Shown here piece after piece: positions 35,145 through 44,309 of a stretch of 64,000 nucleotides of DNA. Location: NCBI RefSeq assembly GCF_040892595.1, contig NZ_JBFRYB010000001.1, positions 1,922,001 to 1,986,000 of the forward strand. Direction: 5' to 3'. The notes beneath the pieces are model-generated. The model saw nothing but the letters and a program-made list of their open reading frames with translations. It made no database searches and had not been told where the DNA came from. Position numbers and translations under genes: made by a program. The DNA comes from Zhongshania sp. R06B22. GTDB lineage: Bacteria; Pseudomonadota; Gammaproteobacteria; Pseudomonadales; Spongiibacteraceae. Position 1 is the stretch's first letter, and each line of letters starts with the position of its first letter.

Positions 35145-35321
35145 TGCTGTTAGTCTCCCTAAGCTGAGTTGAAGCTGTTGGAAAAAAGTGTACGCGCCCG
35201 CATACTAAGGGTGAATAAGTAGATGTACTTCACATACCTAGGTCTTTCATGGATAGCTGTTTCGCGAGTGAAAGACGCTTAAGTGATGAAGCCAAGATAA
35301 AAGTGCAAGGGATTAGTATAG

Positions 35322-35999
35322 ATGCGGGTCTTATTGATAGAAGATGATGCAAGCGTAGCCGAATATATTGTGAAGGGCTTGCGTGAAAGCGGGTATCAAG
35401 TTGAGCACGCTGCCGATGGAAAAACCGGTTTGGTCAAGGCGACCACTGAAGATTACGACGCGCTTATTGTCGATCGCATGTTACCCCATGTTGATGGACT
35501 CACCATTATCCAAACACTGCGGGCGTCAAATGACAGCACCCCTGCCTTGATTTTAAGCGCATTGGGTGAAGTGGAAGATCGCGTTAAAGGCTTAAAGGCC
35601 GGTGGCGACGATTATCTTGTGAAGCCATTTGCCTTTGCTGAATTATTGGCCCGTATCGAGGTCATGTTGCGTCGCCAAGAAGCGGGTTCGGCTGTTACCC
35701 GTTTGAAAGTGGCTGACTTGGAAATGGATTTGCTGGCGCACAAGGTCTCCCGTGCCGGTCAGCCTTTCAATTTACAGCCCAGAGAATATAAATTATTGGA
35801 ATACTTGATGCGTCACGCCGGTCAGGTTGTTACCCGCACCATGTTACTTGAAAACGTGTGGGACTATCATTTCGATCCGCAAACCAATGTGATTGATGTG
35901 CATATTAGTCGCCTGCGCCAGAAGATCGATAAAGGCTTTGATAAACCCCTGCTGAACACAGTTCGCGGTGCTGGATATATGTTGGATGATTCTCAGTAA
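35322..35999 (+). CDS. OmpR-family response regulator
   Basis: A 225-residue response regulator. The receiver has the acidic pair in LLIEDDASV, phospho-acceptor Asp51 in ALIVDRMLPHVDG and the switch Lys in DYLVKPF. The winged-helix effector domain is OmpR/PhoB type (FNLQPREYKLLEYLMRHAGQVVTR, VDVHISRLRQKID, VRGAGYML). It overlaps the next kinase gene, its obvious partner. The sequence resembles the QseB/PmrA/CopR-like group but the signal cannot be named. The ATG is preceded by AAGGGA. Confidence 0.95.
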   Translation: MRVLLIEDDASVAEYIVKGLRESGYQVEHAADGKTGLVKATTEDYDALIVDRMLPHVDGLTIIQTLRASNDSTPALILSALGEVEDRVKGLKAGGDDYLVKPFAFAELLARIEVMLRRQEAGSAVTRLKVADLEMDLLAHKVSRAGQPFNLQPREYKLLEYLMRHAGQVVTRTMLLENVWDYHFDPQTNVIDVHISRLRQKIDKGFDKPLLNTVRGAGYMLDDSQ

Positions 36000-37359
36000 A
36001 ATCTTTAGTAGTTTCACCTTTCGTTTTTTGGTCAGTTATGTCGCGTGGCTCAGTGTTGCAGTATTTATGGTGCTGGCGCTGATCTATGCCTTCATTGCGT
36101 ATGACTTTTTTGCCGAAGTTCATCACTCGGTAGAAAGCGAACTGGGGGCCTTAAGTCAGTCTTATGAGACCGGTGGCGCCTCAGCGGTTGATGAGTTTGT
36201 AAAAGACCATAGCGGTCCAGATCGCCTTATTCGATTTTTCTATTACGTGGGTGATGAAAATCTCAATAAAATTGCGGGCAATCTAGATCAGTGGCCCGAC
36301 AGTCAAGAGTATCGCAACGGCTGGCTGGGCTTTAGTTTTGAATCTTTAACGAGCCCCTCTGACTATATTGGCACCGAGTTTGTGGCGCGGTCTCGGCAAT
36401 TAGCTGGCGGCGAACATGTGCTGGTAGCCCGGCATTACGCCGATGTACTTAATAGCACTAAATTAGTCGGCGGCGCCTTAACCCGTAGTATGGTCGCGAC
36501 TATTTTATTGGGCACCATTGGTGGCGCAATCGTCACGGGATTAACGCTTAGGCGAGTCGAACATATCAATGTCACCTTGCGACGTATTATGACCGGTGAC
36601 CTATCCGAGCGTATTGACACCAATGCGAGTAGTGGCGACTTTCTGCGCTTGTCTGAAAGCGTCAATCAGATGCTCGACCGAATAGAAGCCTTAATGGCCG
36701 GGGTCAGGCAGGTTTCGGACAATATCGCCCATGATTTGCGCACACCCTTAACACGGCTAAGAAACAAGCTCAGTGATTTACATGAAAATTGCGATGACTC
36801 CGCAAGTCGAGATCAATTGGAAATGTTAATTGAAGAGGCGGACGGTTTATTAGGTACCTTCAGCGCCCTGCTGCGTATCGCGCAGGTCGAGACTGGTCAC
36901 CGTCGTTCCGGCTTTGCTGAGGTCGATTTATGCACTTTGGTAACGGATGTCATCGAGCTTTATGAACCCCTGTCGTCAGAGAAAAATCAGACTTTTCATA
37001 CTGGCTTGGCGAAGGTCGGCAGCTTTCACGGTGATCGGAATCTGCTATTCCAAGCGGTGGCGAATTTAGTCGACAACGCGATTAAATATACTCCCGAGGG
37101 TGGTCGGGTGCAGGTCAACCTGGCGGTTGAAGGCGGTATTGTTAGAATTGAAGTTGCTGACAGCGGCGTGGGTATTCCCGAAGAAGATCGAGAGCGGGTA
37201 TTTCAGCGCTTTTTCAGGGTGGAGCACAGCCGCAGCCGACACCCTGGCAACGGCTTGGGCCTGAGTCTAGTGCAAGCGGTTGTCCGCTTGCATGACGGCT
37301 ATATTGAATTAAAAGATAATAATCCCGGCTTGCGGATTGTGTTGCGCTTTCCGCGATAA
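35986..37359 (+). CDS. sensor histidine kinase, partner of the OmpR-type regulator
   Basis: A ~457-residue membrane kinase. TM1 is near residues 13-37 (FRFLVSYVAWLSVAVFMVLA), the periplasmic sensor runs to about 165, and TM2 (SMVATILLGTIGGAIVTG) is followed by HAMP. HisKA has SDNIAHDLRTPLTRLRNKL; the ATPase has NLVDNAIKYTPEGG, ADSGVGIPEEDRERVFQRFF and HPGNGLGLSLVQA. I prefer the ATG at 35986, overlapping the response regulator stop by 14 bp; a GTG at 35968 is also in frame. Cognate pairing with the upstream regulator is strongly implied by the overlap. Confidence 0.93.
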   Translation: MILSKIFSSFTFRFLVSYVAWLSVAVFMVLALIYAFIAYDFFAEVHHSVESELGALSQSYETGGASAVDEFVKDHSGPDRLIRFFYYVGDENLNKIAGNLDQWPDSQEYRNGWLGFSFESLTSPSDYIGTEFVARSRQLAGGEHVLVARHYADVLNSTKLVGGALTRSMVATILLGTIGGAIVTGLTLRRVEHINVTLRRIMTGDLSERIDTNASSGDFLRLSESVNQMLDRIEALMAGVRQVSDNIAHDLRTPLTRLRNKLSDLHENCDDSASRDQLEMLIEEADGLLGTFSALLRIAQVETGHRRSGFAEVDLCTLVTDVIELYEPLSSEKNQTFHTGLAKVGSFHGDRNLLFQAVANLVDNAIKYTPEGGRVQVNLAVEGGIVRIEVADSGVGIPEEDRERVFQRFFRVEHSRSRHPGNGLGLSLVQAVVRLHDGYIELKDNNPGLRIVLRFPR

Positions 37360-37389
37360 TACTAAGGTCTTTGGCGAGGAAAACGGCCG

Positions 37390-38016
37390 CTACTTTAAAC
37401 TGAGATGCTCGGTATTCGGCACGCGATAAGTTGTTTTCGGTTTTGGGTCTAGCAGTGGGGTGCCTGCGCCACAAAGACTTAGATTACTGCTTGGTGCTAC
37501 TACAATTTTTGATTCCGAAGGGGGCATTATAGTCTCCCCTGCAGGCGCAAGGCTGATATGGTCTGTGTCTGGGGCGGGCAGCGGTATCGCCTCATTCTGA
37601 GTTAGCGTTTCGCCGGCAGCGGCAACACTTAAACCCCCAGTGTCGGGAGCGGCGATAGGCGGATAATAGCGCTCATCGTCGCTTAATACTGGCGTACCGT
37701 TAGGACATAAGGACAGTGTCGACGAGGGCGATGATTGCTTGGCGGCAGCCTCAGGAGATTCTTGATCAGCATGTGGCTCAGTCGCCGTGGGCACCACTTC
37801 GGTAATCACGCCAATACGGCTAAAAGCCTCCTGATAGCGCTTTAGCTCGGTGTGATCGAGATCTTTGCGAACGCGGCTGGGTTTGCCTGTGAGTAGCTTG
37901 GCTACTTGCTCGGCAGGGCGTTTGAATAGAGTGGCGAGTTTATTAATGGCGACATCACGCGATACGCCGGGGGCGACGTTACCAGTCAAAATCAGGTCGA
38001 AGCGGGTATCAGTCAT
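37390..38016 (-). CDS. repeat protein with ~26-residue SLxxxG units
   Basis: A 208-residue protein, probably cytoplasmic (no signal or membrane helix). Residues 1-75 form a compact alpha/beta domain (RFDLILTGNVAPG, INKLATLFKRPAEQVAKLL, YQEAFSRIGVITEVV). After an acidic linker, five copies of a short motif follow at residues 98, 125, 150, 176 and 201, spaced 25-27 apart: type A SSxLSLCxxGTP and type B DTxxLSLxxAGET, in the order A-B-B-A-B, the last cut to NTEHLSLK at the C-terminus. The linkers are Pro/Ala-rich. I have seen similar N-domains with DTSHLSLA-like tails in pseudomonads but know no function. It converges on the two-component pair. Confidence 0.8.
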   Translation of the reverse strand: MTDTRFDLILTGNVAPGVSRDVAINKLATLFKRPAEQVAKLLTGKPSRVRKDLDHTELKRYQEAFSRIGVITEVVPTATEPHADQESPEAAAKQSSPSSTLSLCPNGTPVLSDDERYYPPIAAPDTGGLSVAAAGETLTQNEAIPLPAPDTDHISLAPAGETIMPPSESKIVVAPSSNLSLCGAGTPLLDPKPKTTYRVPNTEHLSLK

Positions 38017-38174
38017 GTATTGATTATGGCTAGCTTATTGGATCTATTCAACTGTGCAGAGAATTTAGCTATATGGCGATGAAACTGCCGAAGTGCGGCG
38101 AGCGAGTGTTAAGATGTGCCGAATAAATATAGACGTGCTGGAGAAGTCTGCTGAGTAATATCGACTTAGAAACC

Positions 38175-39215
38175 GTGCCGACTAAATTCGCACGTTCGCT
38201 GCTTAACCTTGCCGCTGAAAGGGGTTACGACCACAGTGGCATATTGACGGTAGCGGGGATTGGCTTTAATCCCCTGAATAGTCGTTCGGCAGGCTATCAG
38301 GCCAATATCTCAGCTATGCAATACACTAAAGTGTATCAGCAGGTCATGAGTCTTTTGCAGGATGAAGCCTTTGGCTTAATGCTGGGCCAGAGCGTTAGCC
38401 CAGGTGCTTTTCGGATGATGTGCTACTGCATTATCGGCTGTGAAAATCTGGGCGCGGCGATCAAGCGCGCCTGTGAATTCTTTCGCACATTTTACGATGC
38501 CGATGCACAGATCTACTTAGATACCCGTAAAGATAACGCCATCGTTGGATATGGCAGTATAAAAAAAGGCTTTGCCGGCGATAAAGTGGATGCCGCTGAT
38601 CTCTACGGTTTATCTATTTGGCATCGCTTCTTTTGTTGGTTGGTGGGCAGCAATATCGAACTGAAAGAAGTGCGCTTCGCCGGGCAAGCGCCCTCAGGGA
38701 AGAGTCGCGTAGAGAAGTATCAGCAGTTGTTTTCCTGCCCCGTATATTACGGCCAGCTTCGTGATGAGTTCGTATTTGATACCCGTTATTTAGCCTATCC
38801 CCTAGTTCATAATGAGCGAACCTTAAAAGAGTTTTTACGTGCCGCACCGTATCCCTTAATGGTGATGAGCGGCGCGCGTGACGACGGCAGTTTAGTTGCG
38901 CGAGTCCGAGCCATGATTGGTCACGATTTTTCTCAGGGCTTTCCGAGTTTTGAGCGCATCACAGACGCCTTAAATATGTCGGCGCCAACTTTGCGTCGCC
39001 GTCTGAAAAAAGAGGGTACAACCTTCCAGCAACTGAAAGATGAAAGCCGTCGAGACGCGGCGATGGCCTACCTCGGAAACTCCGAATTATCTATTAATGC
39101 GGTTGCGGCATTAATGGGCTTTACAGACCCATCGGCTTTTCACCGCTGCTTTAAAAAGTGGACGGGCACCACGCCAGGTGAATATCGTCAGCAAGAGCGT
39201 GAAAACAACCGCTAA
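38175..39215 (+). CDS. AraC family regulator with arabinose-binding-type N-domain
   Basis: A ~346-residue AraC-type regulator of the same architecture as that at 5941-6960: an N-terminal ligand domain (VPTKFARSLLNLAAERG, GAFRMMCYCIIGCENLGAAIKR) and C-terminal HTH pair (FERITDALNMSAPTLRRRLKKEG, SINAVAALMGFTDPSAFHRCFKKWTGTTPGEYR). The GTG at 38175 has no ribosome site; upstream the frame reads SNIDLETVPT from a CTG at 38151 with GGAG seven bases before it, so a CTG start is possible. It sits directly upstream of, and in the same direction as, the thiolase/FadB-like pair, which it probably regulates in response to an acyl compound. Confidence 0.92.
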   Translation: MPTKFARSLLNLAAERGYDHSGILTVAGIGFNPLNSRSAGYQANISAMQYTKVYQQVMSLLQDEAFGLMLGQSVSPGAFRMMCYCIIGCENLGAAIKRACEFFRTFYDADAQIYLDTRKDNAIVGYGSIKKGFAGDKVDAADLYGLSIWHRFFCWLVGSNIELKEVRFAGQAPSGKSRVEKYQQLFSCPVYYGQLRDEFVFDTRYLAYPLVHNERTLKEFLRAAPYPLMVMSGARDDGSLVARVRAMIGHDFSQGFPSFERITDALNMSAPTLRRRLKKEGTTFQQLKDESRRDAAMAYLGNSELSINAVAALMGFTDPSAFHRCFKKWTGTTPGEYRQQERENNR

Positions 39216-39445
39216 ACGCCTGAATACAGAGACGGCTTATAATTGCCGCTAGTAATTACGGACTGTTTTCTTGTTTGTCCGTCCTCCTGATTTTTTTAAC
39301 TCTATGTTTTATATGGTTTTTTAAAAAATCTGTCAGTGTGTTGACCGAAAATGCCATTGTCCTAAACCGCCGTGACAGTTCATTGTGCTTGCCGTGGCCA
39401 CCTACTGGCCCCATGACTTTCATCCCTAGTTCGGCAGGACATACC

Positions 39446-40645
39446 ATGGCAGAAGCATTTATTTATGATGCGATTCGTACTCCGCGTGGCAAAGGCAAGC
39501 GCGGCGGTTCGCTCTACGAGGTTAAACCAATTGACTTGGTCGCCAATCTTTTAGAAGCACTTAAAGATCGCAATGACTTAGATACCACGAAGGTGGAAGA
39601 TTTAATTCTAGCCTGTGGCGAGCCGGTTAAAGAACAGGGCCAAAACATCGCCAAAGCGGCGCTGGTATATTCGAGCTGGGATGATGTTACTACCGGCGCA
39701 CAATTACATCGTTTTTGTGCGGGCGGCTTAGATGCCGTTAATATGGCGGCGGCCAAAGTCGCCGCAGGCTATGAGGACTTAGTCGCCGCAGGTGGTGTTG
39801 AATCTATGTCGCGCCTGGGGATTGGCGCGAGTGGCGGCGCAACGGGCGATCCTTGGGTCGCAATGAAAAGCTATTTTATTTCCCAGGGTTTGGGCGCAGA
39901 TATGATTGCGACCATGGACGGTTTTAGTCGCGAAGATGTTGACCGCTATGCGGTAATGTCGCAGCAGCGGGCGGCCCGGGCGCGTGACGAAGGTTACTTT
40001 AAATCTATCGTACCGGTAAGGGATTTAAACGGCGTCACCATTCTAGATCACGATGAGTTTATTCGTGGTGATTCATCCTTAGAGGGCTTATCTAAACTCA
40101 AGCCCGCGTTTCAAATGTTCGATGATTTCGGCCATGGTGGTGTTGCCAGGTTGAAGTATCCGCAATTGGAAAATATTAATTGCGTACATACGCCGGGCAA
40201 TTCCTCTGGCATCGTCGATGGTGCTGGGCTAGTACTGGTCGGCAGCGAACGTGCAGGCAAAGAACAAAACTTAACACCAAGAGCCCGCATCCTAAGTTGT
40301 GCTCTAGTCGGTACTGAACCCACCATCATGTTGACCGGTCCGGCGCCGGCGACTGAAAAAGCCCTTAAGAAAGCCGGTCTCACAGTTGATGATATCGACT
40401 TGTTTGAGCTTAATGAGGCCTTCGCATCAGTCGTATTACGCTATCAAAAAGTGCTCAATATCCCCGATGAAAAAATCAACGTGAATGGCGGCGCCATTGC
40501 CATGGGCCATCCGATAGGTGCCACCGGCGCGATGATTCTGGGTACCTTGCTGGATGAGCTTGAGCGTCGAAATTTGAAGCGCGGTGTGGTCACGCTGTGT
40601 GCGGGCGGCGGAATTGGTATTGCCACCGTCATCGAGCGTGTTTAA
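39446..40645 (+). CDS. acetyl-CoA C-acyltransferase (thiolase)
   Basis: A 399-residue thiolase that cleaves 3-ketoacyl-CoA in beta-oxidation. It starts [18 protein letters not shown] at 39446, with AGGAC ahead; the open frame runs 57 codons further upstream into AT-rich non-coding sequence. The nucleophile is Cys91 in [34 protein letters not shown] (catalytic His) and [15 protein letters not shown] (second Cys) are the other canonical blocks. It is followed 121 bp later by the hydratase/dehydrogenase fusion, and together they form a FadA/FadB-like or trifunctional beta-oxidation pair. Confidence 0.95.
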   Translation: MAEAFIYDAIRTPRGKGKRGGSLYEVKPIDLVANLLEALKDRNDLDTTKVEDLILACGEPVKEQGQNIAKAALVYSSWDDVTTGAQLHRFCAGGLDAVNMAAAKVAAGYEDLVAAGGVESMSRLGIGASGGATGDPWVAMKSYFISQGLGADMIATMDGFSREDVDRYAVMSQQRAARARDEGYFKSIVPVRDLNGVTILDHDEFIRGDSSLEGLSKLKPAFQMFDDFGHGGVARLKYPQLENINCVHTPGNSSGIVDGAGLVLVGSERAGKEQNLTPRARILSCALVGTEPTIMLTGPAPATEKALKKAGLTVDDIDLFELNEAFASVVLRYQKVLNIPDEKINVNGGAIAMGHPIGATGAMILGTLLDELERRNLKRGVVTLCAGGGIGIATVIERV

Positions 40646-40766
40646 GGCGCCAGTTTAAGACCACAGAATATGTTTGCAGGTGTTACTGCAAACGTGAATG
40701 GGTATAAGAATTAACGGTGGGCCAGCAAGCTAAATAGCGGCCACCGAATACAGAGAGACAAATATC

Positions 40767-42929
40767 ATGGCATATATTCGCTTGGAAAAAGACAGCGACG
40801 GTATTGTAGAACTGATTTTTGATCAGCCAGGTAAAACCGTTAATACCATGGGTCGTGAATACGATGAGGCTATGCGCGCAGCGGTTGCCGAATTAGTTGC
40901 TATGGTTGCCGACGGCGGCGTAAGCGGTGTTTATGTGCGCAGCGGCAAACCGAAGCAATTCTTTGCTGGCGGCGATATTAATGAAATGTTGAACATGGAT
41001 TTAAATCCTGCTGCTGAGGAAAAAGCGGCGATGTACGCCGGTGTAATGGCAACAAAAGCTCCCTTGCGCCAGCTCGAGACTTTGGGTGTTCCGGTGGCCG
41101 TTGGTTTAAATGGTCCCGCATTGGGCGGCGGTTTTGAGATTGCGCTGGCCTGTCATTACCGCGTTGCAATAGCTGGAATTCAAGTTGGTTTGCCAGAGGC
41201 GATGATTGGTCTTATGCCTGGCGCCGGTGGCGTGGTGCGCATGACCTATTTGCTTGGTATGCAAGAAGCGATCGGCCTGATCAGTCAGGGTCGCCGACTT
41301 AAGGCAGATAAGGCCTTAGAAAAGGGACTATTGCACGAACTGGCGGACGATGAAGCCGATATGCACGCCAAGGCAAAAGCCTGGATTAAAGCCAATGCTG
41401 GCGCTGTGCAGCCCTGGGATCAGAAGGGCTATATTATTCCCGGCGGTGGTCCAGATGAGGTCGCTAATCAAGGGCTGATCTTTTTTGGTCCTGCTAATGT
41501 GATGGTGCAAACCAAAAACTTGATGCCGGCTCAGAACGCGATTTTTGCCTGTGTTGTTGATTGTGCGCGAGTGGATTTTGACACCGCACAAAAAATTGAA
41601 GGCCGATATTTCTTAAGTTTGTTATTAGATCAAACTGCTCGGAATATGATGACCACCTTTTTTGTGCAGATGGAGGCGCTGAATAAGGGCGCTAATCGTC
41701 CTGATGTCAGCGAGCGGTTTAAGTGTAAGAAGCTCGGTATTATCGGCGCAGGACAGATGGGTGCAGGTATCGCCACAGTGGCTGCCCAAAAAGGTATTCA
41801 GGTTGTCCTTAAAGATATTAGTCAGCAAAACGCCGATCGCGGTCGAGCTTATGCTGAAGCCTTTTTTACTAAGGGCATTTCAAAGGGCAAGATGACAGAG
41901 GAATCAATGCATACCTGTATGGCTCTAATTCAAGCGACGGCCGACTACGCTGATTTGGCAGGCTGCGATATGGTGATCGAAGCCGTTTTTGAAGATCGTG
42001 GTATTAAGGCGGCGGTGACCACTGAGTGTGAAGCGGTGATGGCAAGTGACAGCGTATTTGCGTCTAACACCTCGGCTTTACCGATTTCAGAGTTGGCGCA
42101 GGCCAGCGTGCGGGCGCAAAATTTTATTGGTATGCATTTCTTTTCGCCGGCCGAAAAAATGCCTTTGGTGGAGATCGTTCGCGGTAAGCAAACCTCGGAT
42201 GAAACTTTAGCTAAGGCCTTTGATTTGGCGCAGCAGCTTGGGAAAACCCCTATTGTGGTGAATGATGCGCCGGGCTTTTTCACCACCCGCGTGATCAGCA
42301 AAACCGTCACCCAAGGCGCGATCATGCTGGAAGAAGGAGTGAACCCCGTATTGATCGAGTCTGCAGCCCGAGATAATGGTTCACCGGTTGGGCCGCTGGC
42401 AGCGATTGACGAGATCAGCCAAGAGACGGCGTATAAAAACGGACAGCAATCCAAGGCAGACACTATTGCTCAAGGGCGTGAGTGGCAAGATAATGCCGCT
42501 TCACGGATTTTAGATCTTATGGTCAATGAATTCGGTCGCAAGGGTAAAGTGCACGGCGGCGGTTATTATGAATACCCCGCTGCTGGCAAGAAATACATAT
42601 GGCCTGGCCTGAAAGATGCGTTTGCAGCACAGGGTTACGTTGATATTCCCTACCAAGACATTAAAGATCGACTTACTTTCAGTCAGTGTCTTGAGGCGGT
42701 GAGAGCGATGGAAGAAGGCGTAATCGATGTTGTCGGTGACGGTAATATTGGCTCCATTATGGGTATTGGTTTTCCAGCCCAAACCGGTGGTGTATTTCAG
42801 GCAATAAATGCCTATGGTCTCAAAGCATTCGTATCGCGCGCGCAGGAGTTAGAGGCGCGTTATGGTAATGATTTTACGGTACCTGCACTGTTGCTGAGTC
42901 GAGCTGAGAGTGGTGAGTTGTTCCGCTGA
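40767..42929 (+). CDS. enoyl-CoA hydratase / 3-hydroxyacyl-CoA dehydrogenase fusion (FadB/FadJ-like)
   Basis: A 720-residue multifunctional beta-oxidation enzyme. Residues 1-~190 are a crotonase domain (FFAGGDINEML, GPALGGGFEIALACHYRVA, GLPEAMIGLMPGAGG). Residues ~310-490 are the NAD-binding dehydrogenase domain (KLGIIGAGQMGAGIATVAAQKG, NTSALPISELA, GMHFFSPAEKMPLVEIVRG), followed by two 3HCDH C-terminal domains (DAPGFFTTRVISK and the later FSQCLEAVRAMEEGVIDVVGDG). The crotonase catalytic Glu pair is present around GLPEA. Its thiolase partner lies just upstream, and a strong terminator follows at 42958. E. coli FadB is 729 residues. Confidence 0.95.
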   Translation: MAYIRLEKDSDGIVELIFDQPGKTVNTMGREYDEAMRAAVAELVAMVADGGVSGVYVRSGKPKQFFAGGDINEMLNMDLNPAAEEKAAMYAGVMATKAPLRQLETLGVPVAVGLNGPALGGGFEIALACHYRVAIAGIQVGLPEAMIGLMPGAGGVVRMTYLLGMQEAIGLISQGRRLKADKALEKGLLHELADDEADMHAKAKAWIKANAGAVQPWDQKGYIIPGGGPDEVANQGLIFFGPANVMVQTKNLMPAQNAIFACVVDCARVDFDTAQKIEGRYFLSLLLDQTARNMMTTFFVQMEALNKGANRPDVSERFKCKKLGIIGAGQMGAGIATVAAQKGIQVVLKDISQQNADRGRAYAEAFFTKGISKGKMTEESMHTCMALIQATADYADLAGCDMVIEAVFEDRGIKAAVTTECEAVMASDSVFASNTSALPISELAQASVRAQNFIGMHFFSPAEKMPLVEIVRGKQTSDETLAKAFDLAQQLGKTPIVVNDAPGFFTTRVISKTVTQGAIMLEEGVNPVLIESAARDNGSPVGPLAAIDEISQETAYKNGQQSKADTIAQGREWQDNAASRILDLMVNEFGRKGKVHGGGYYEYPAAGKKYIWPGLKDAFAAQGYVDIPYQDIKDRLTFSQCLEAVRAMEEGVIDVVGDGNIGSIMGIGFPAQTGGVFQAINAYGLKAFVSRAQELEARYGNDFTVPALLLSRAESGELFR

Positions 42930-42957
42930 GAGGCTCTCTGCAACGTTTATAATCAAG

Positions 42958-42982
42958 GCCAGCGCAATGCTGGCTTTTTTTT
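42958..42982 (+). terminator. intrinsic terminator of the thiolase/FadB-like operon
   Basis: A textbook hairpin: GCCAGC (42958-42963), loop GCAAT, GCTGGC (42969-42974), then eight T residues (42975-42982). It begins 28 bp after the stop codon. Confidence 0.92.
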
Positions 42983-43106
42983 GCCATGATAGTTAGCTCA
43001 GAAGCGCTTACTTAAAATTCGATCTTATTATTTGCGGCCACTTGTAAAAGGGTATTCGCTTAGTTATTTTATCAATTCTCATAATTGTTGTGTTGTCGGA
43101 GTACAA

Positions 43107-44309
43107 GTGCCGTATTTCCCGTGTTTTCAGCCAATTATTGATATCAATCGGATGTCAATTGCAGGGTATGAAGCGCTTGCCCGGACCCGGACCAAAGACG
43201 GTCAGCTGATCTCTATAGGCGCGCTGTTTAGTGATCCCAGTTTCAATCGTGCAGAACTGCTTGCCATAGACCGGAGTGTGCGTAAACAAGCTTTGGCTTA
43301 CTTTGCCAAAAGTGAACAGAACGTTTTCTTGTCACTAAATTTATCGCCTGAGTGGATGGATCATATCAGCGATGATATGCCGGTGCCGACAATTGAAATG
43401 GCGCAATCCCTTAATATTGACCCAAGAAGAGTGTTGATTGAATTTGTTGAAGGCGCGGGGGAAGATGCCAATATGCAGAAGCTGCTGGCGCGATATCGCG
43501 CCGCAGGGATGAAAATTGCTATCGATGATTTTGGTTCTGGCTCCTCCCATTTAGATCGTATTATTACCCTTGAACCCGACATTATTAAACTGGATATGAA
43601 TCTGTTCAAGCGCGCTATGGCCGGTGGGGTGTCCCAGGAAGTTGTGCAAAGTATTTCTCATTTAGCGCGTCGCACCGGAAGTCATTTATTGTGCGAAGGG
43701 GTGGAAACTGAGCAAGAGTTTTACTTTGCGTTAGAGTGCGGTGCACGCTATGTGCAGGGCTACTTCTTTTGGCCGGCCTTGCCGGAATTTATAGACCCTA
43801 ATTCGCCAAGTGACATTATTCGCAAACTACTTGGCGGCTTCGTTAGTCGTAATCTCCAAAGAGAGAAGCAGCTGATGCGGTATATGGAGGAAATGGAATA
43901 TTATTTTCTTTCGGTCCAGGCCGCTATTAATGGCGAGCACTTAGAGTTTGAGACCTTAGCTAAGGCGCCTAGCGGTTATTTGAGAGTCTTTTTGTGCCGT
44001 CATGATGGTGAACAGATTTCGCCAAATTATGAGCTACTTAATGGTGCCAGCGGCAGAGCTTGGCATGTTGATCCAGAAAATTGCGGTGCGAATTGGTCTA
44101 TGCGGCCCTATTTTTATCAAGCTTTGGCAGCAACGCAATGGGGGCAAAAGAGCCAGGTCGCCTCGCAACCGTATCGCGATATTCGCAGTGGTCGCCTGTG
44201 TCAGACAATAGCAAAGGTATTGTCTGACGATAGAATATTGTTTGCAGATGTTCTTTGTTTTGGTGAAGACCATAGAGACCAGCATGGCAATAGTTTTTAC
44301 CTACGGTAG
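43107..44309 (+). CDS. EAL-domain c-di-GMP phosphodiesterase with C-terminal sensor-like domain
   Basis: A 400-residue protein starting at the GTG at 43107 (GGAG five bases upstream). Residues 1-245 form an EAL domain with all recognised catalytic residues: YEALAR (EAL), LNLSPEW (Asn), EFVEG (Glu), IAIDDFGSGSS (DDFG), IIKLD (Lys), LCEGVE (Glu) and VQGYFFWPA (Gln), so it should hydrolyse c-di-GMP. A helical linker leads to a ~150-residue C-terminal domain (FYLSVQAAINGEHLE-like, YLRVFLCRHDGE, NWSMRPYFYQALA) resembling the YkuI_C/Cache-like sensor fold. It is well placed to counter c-di-GMP-driven cellulose synthesis from the bcs locus 3 kb downstream. Confidence 0.88.
   Translation: MPYFPCFQPIIDINRMSIAGYEALARTRTKDGQLISIGALFSDPSFNRAELLAIDRSVRKQALAYFAKSEQNVFLSLNLSPEWMDHISDDMPVPTIEMAQSLNIDPRRVLIEFVEGAGEDANMQKLLARYRAAGMKIAIDDFGSGSSHLDRIITLEPDIIKLDMNLFKRAMAGGVSQEVVQSISHLARRTGSHLLCEGVETEQEFYFALECGARYVQGYFFWPALPEFIDPNSPSDIIRKLLGGFVSRNLQREKQLMRYMEEMEYYFLSVQAAINGEHLEFETLAKAPSGYLRVFLCRHDGEQISPNYELLNGASGRAWHVDPENCGANWSMRPYFYQALAATQWGQKSQVASQPYRDIRSGRLCQTIAKVLSDDRILFADVLCFGEDHRDQHGNSFYLR

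Noticed and set aside
41945..42463. A 172-codon minus-strand open frame inside the FadB-like gene
   Set aside because: It sits opposite the well-supported hydratase/dehydrogenase gene and has no credible start.
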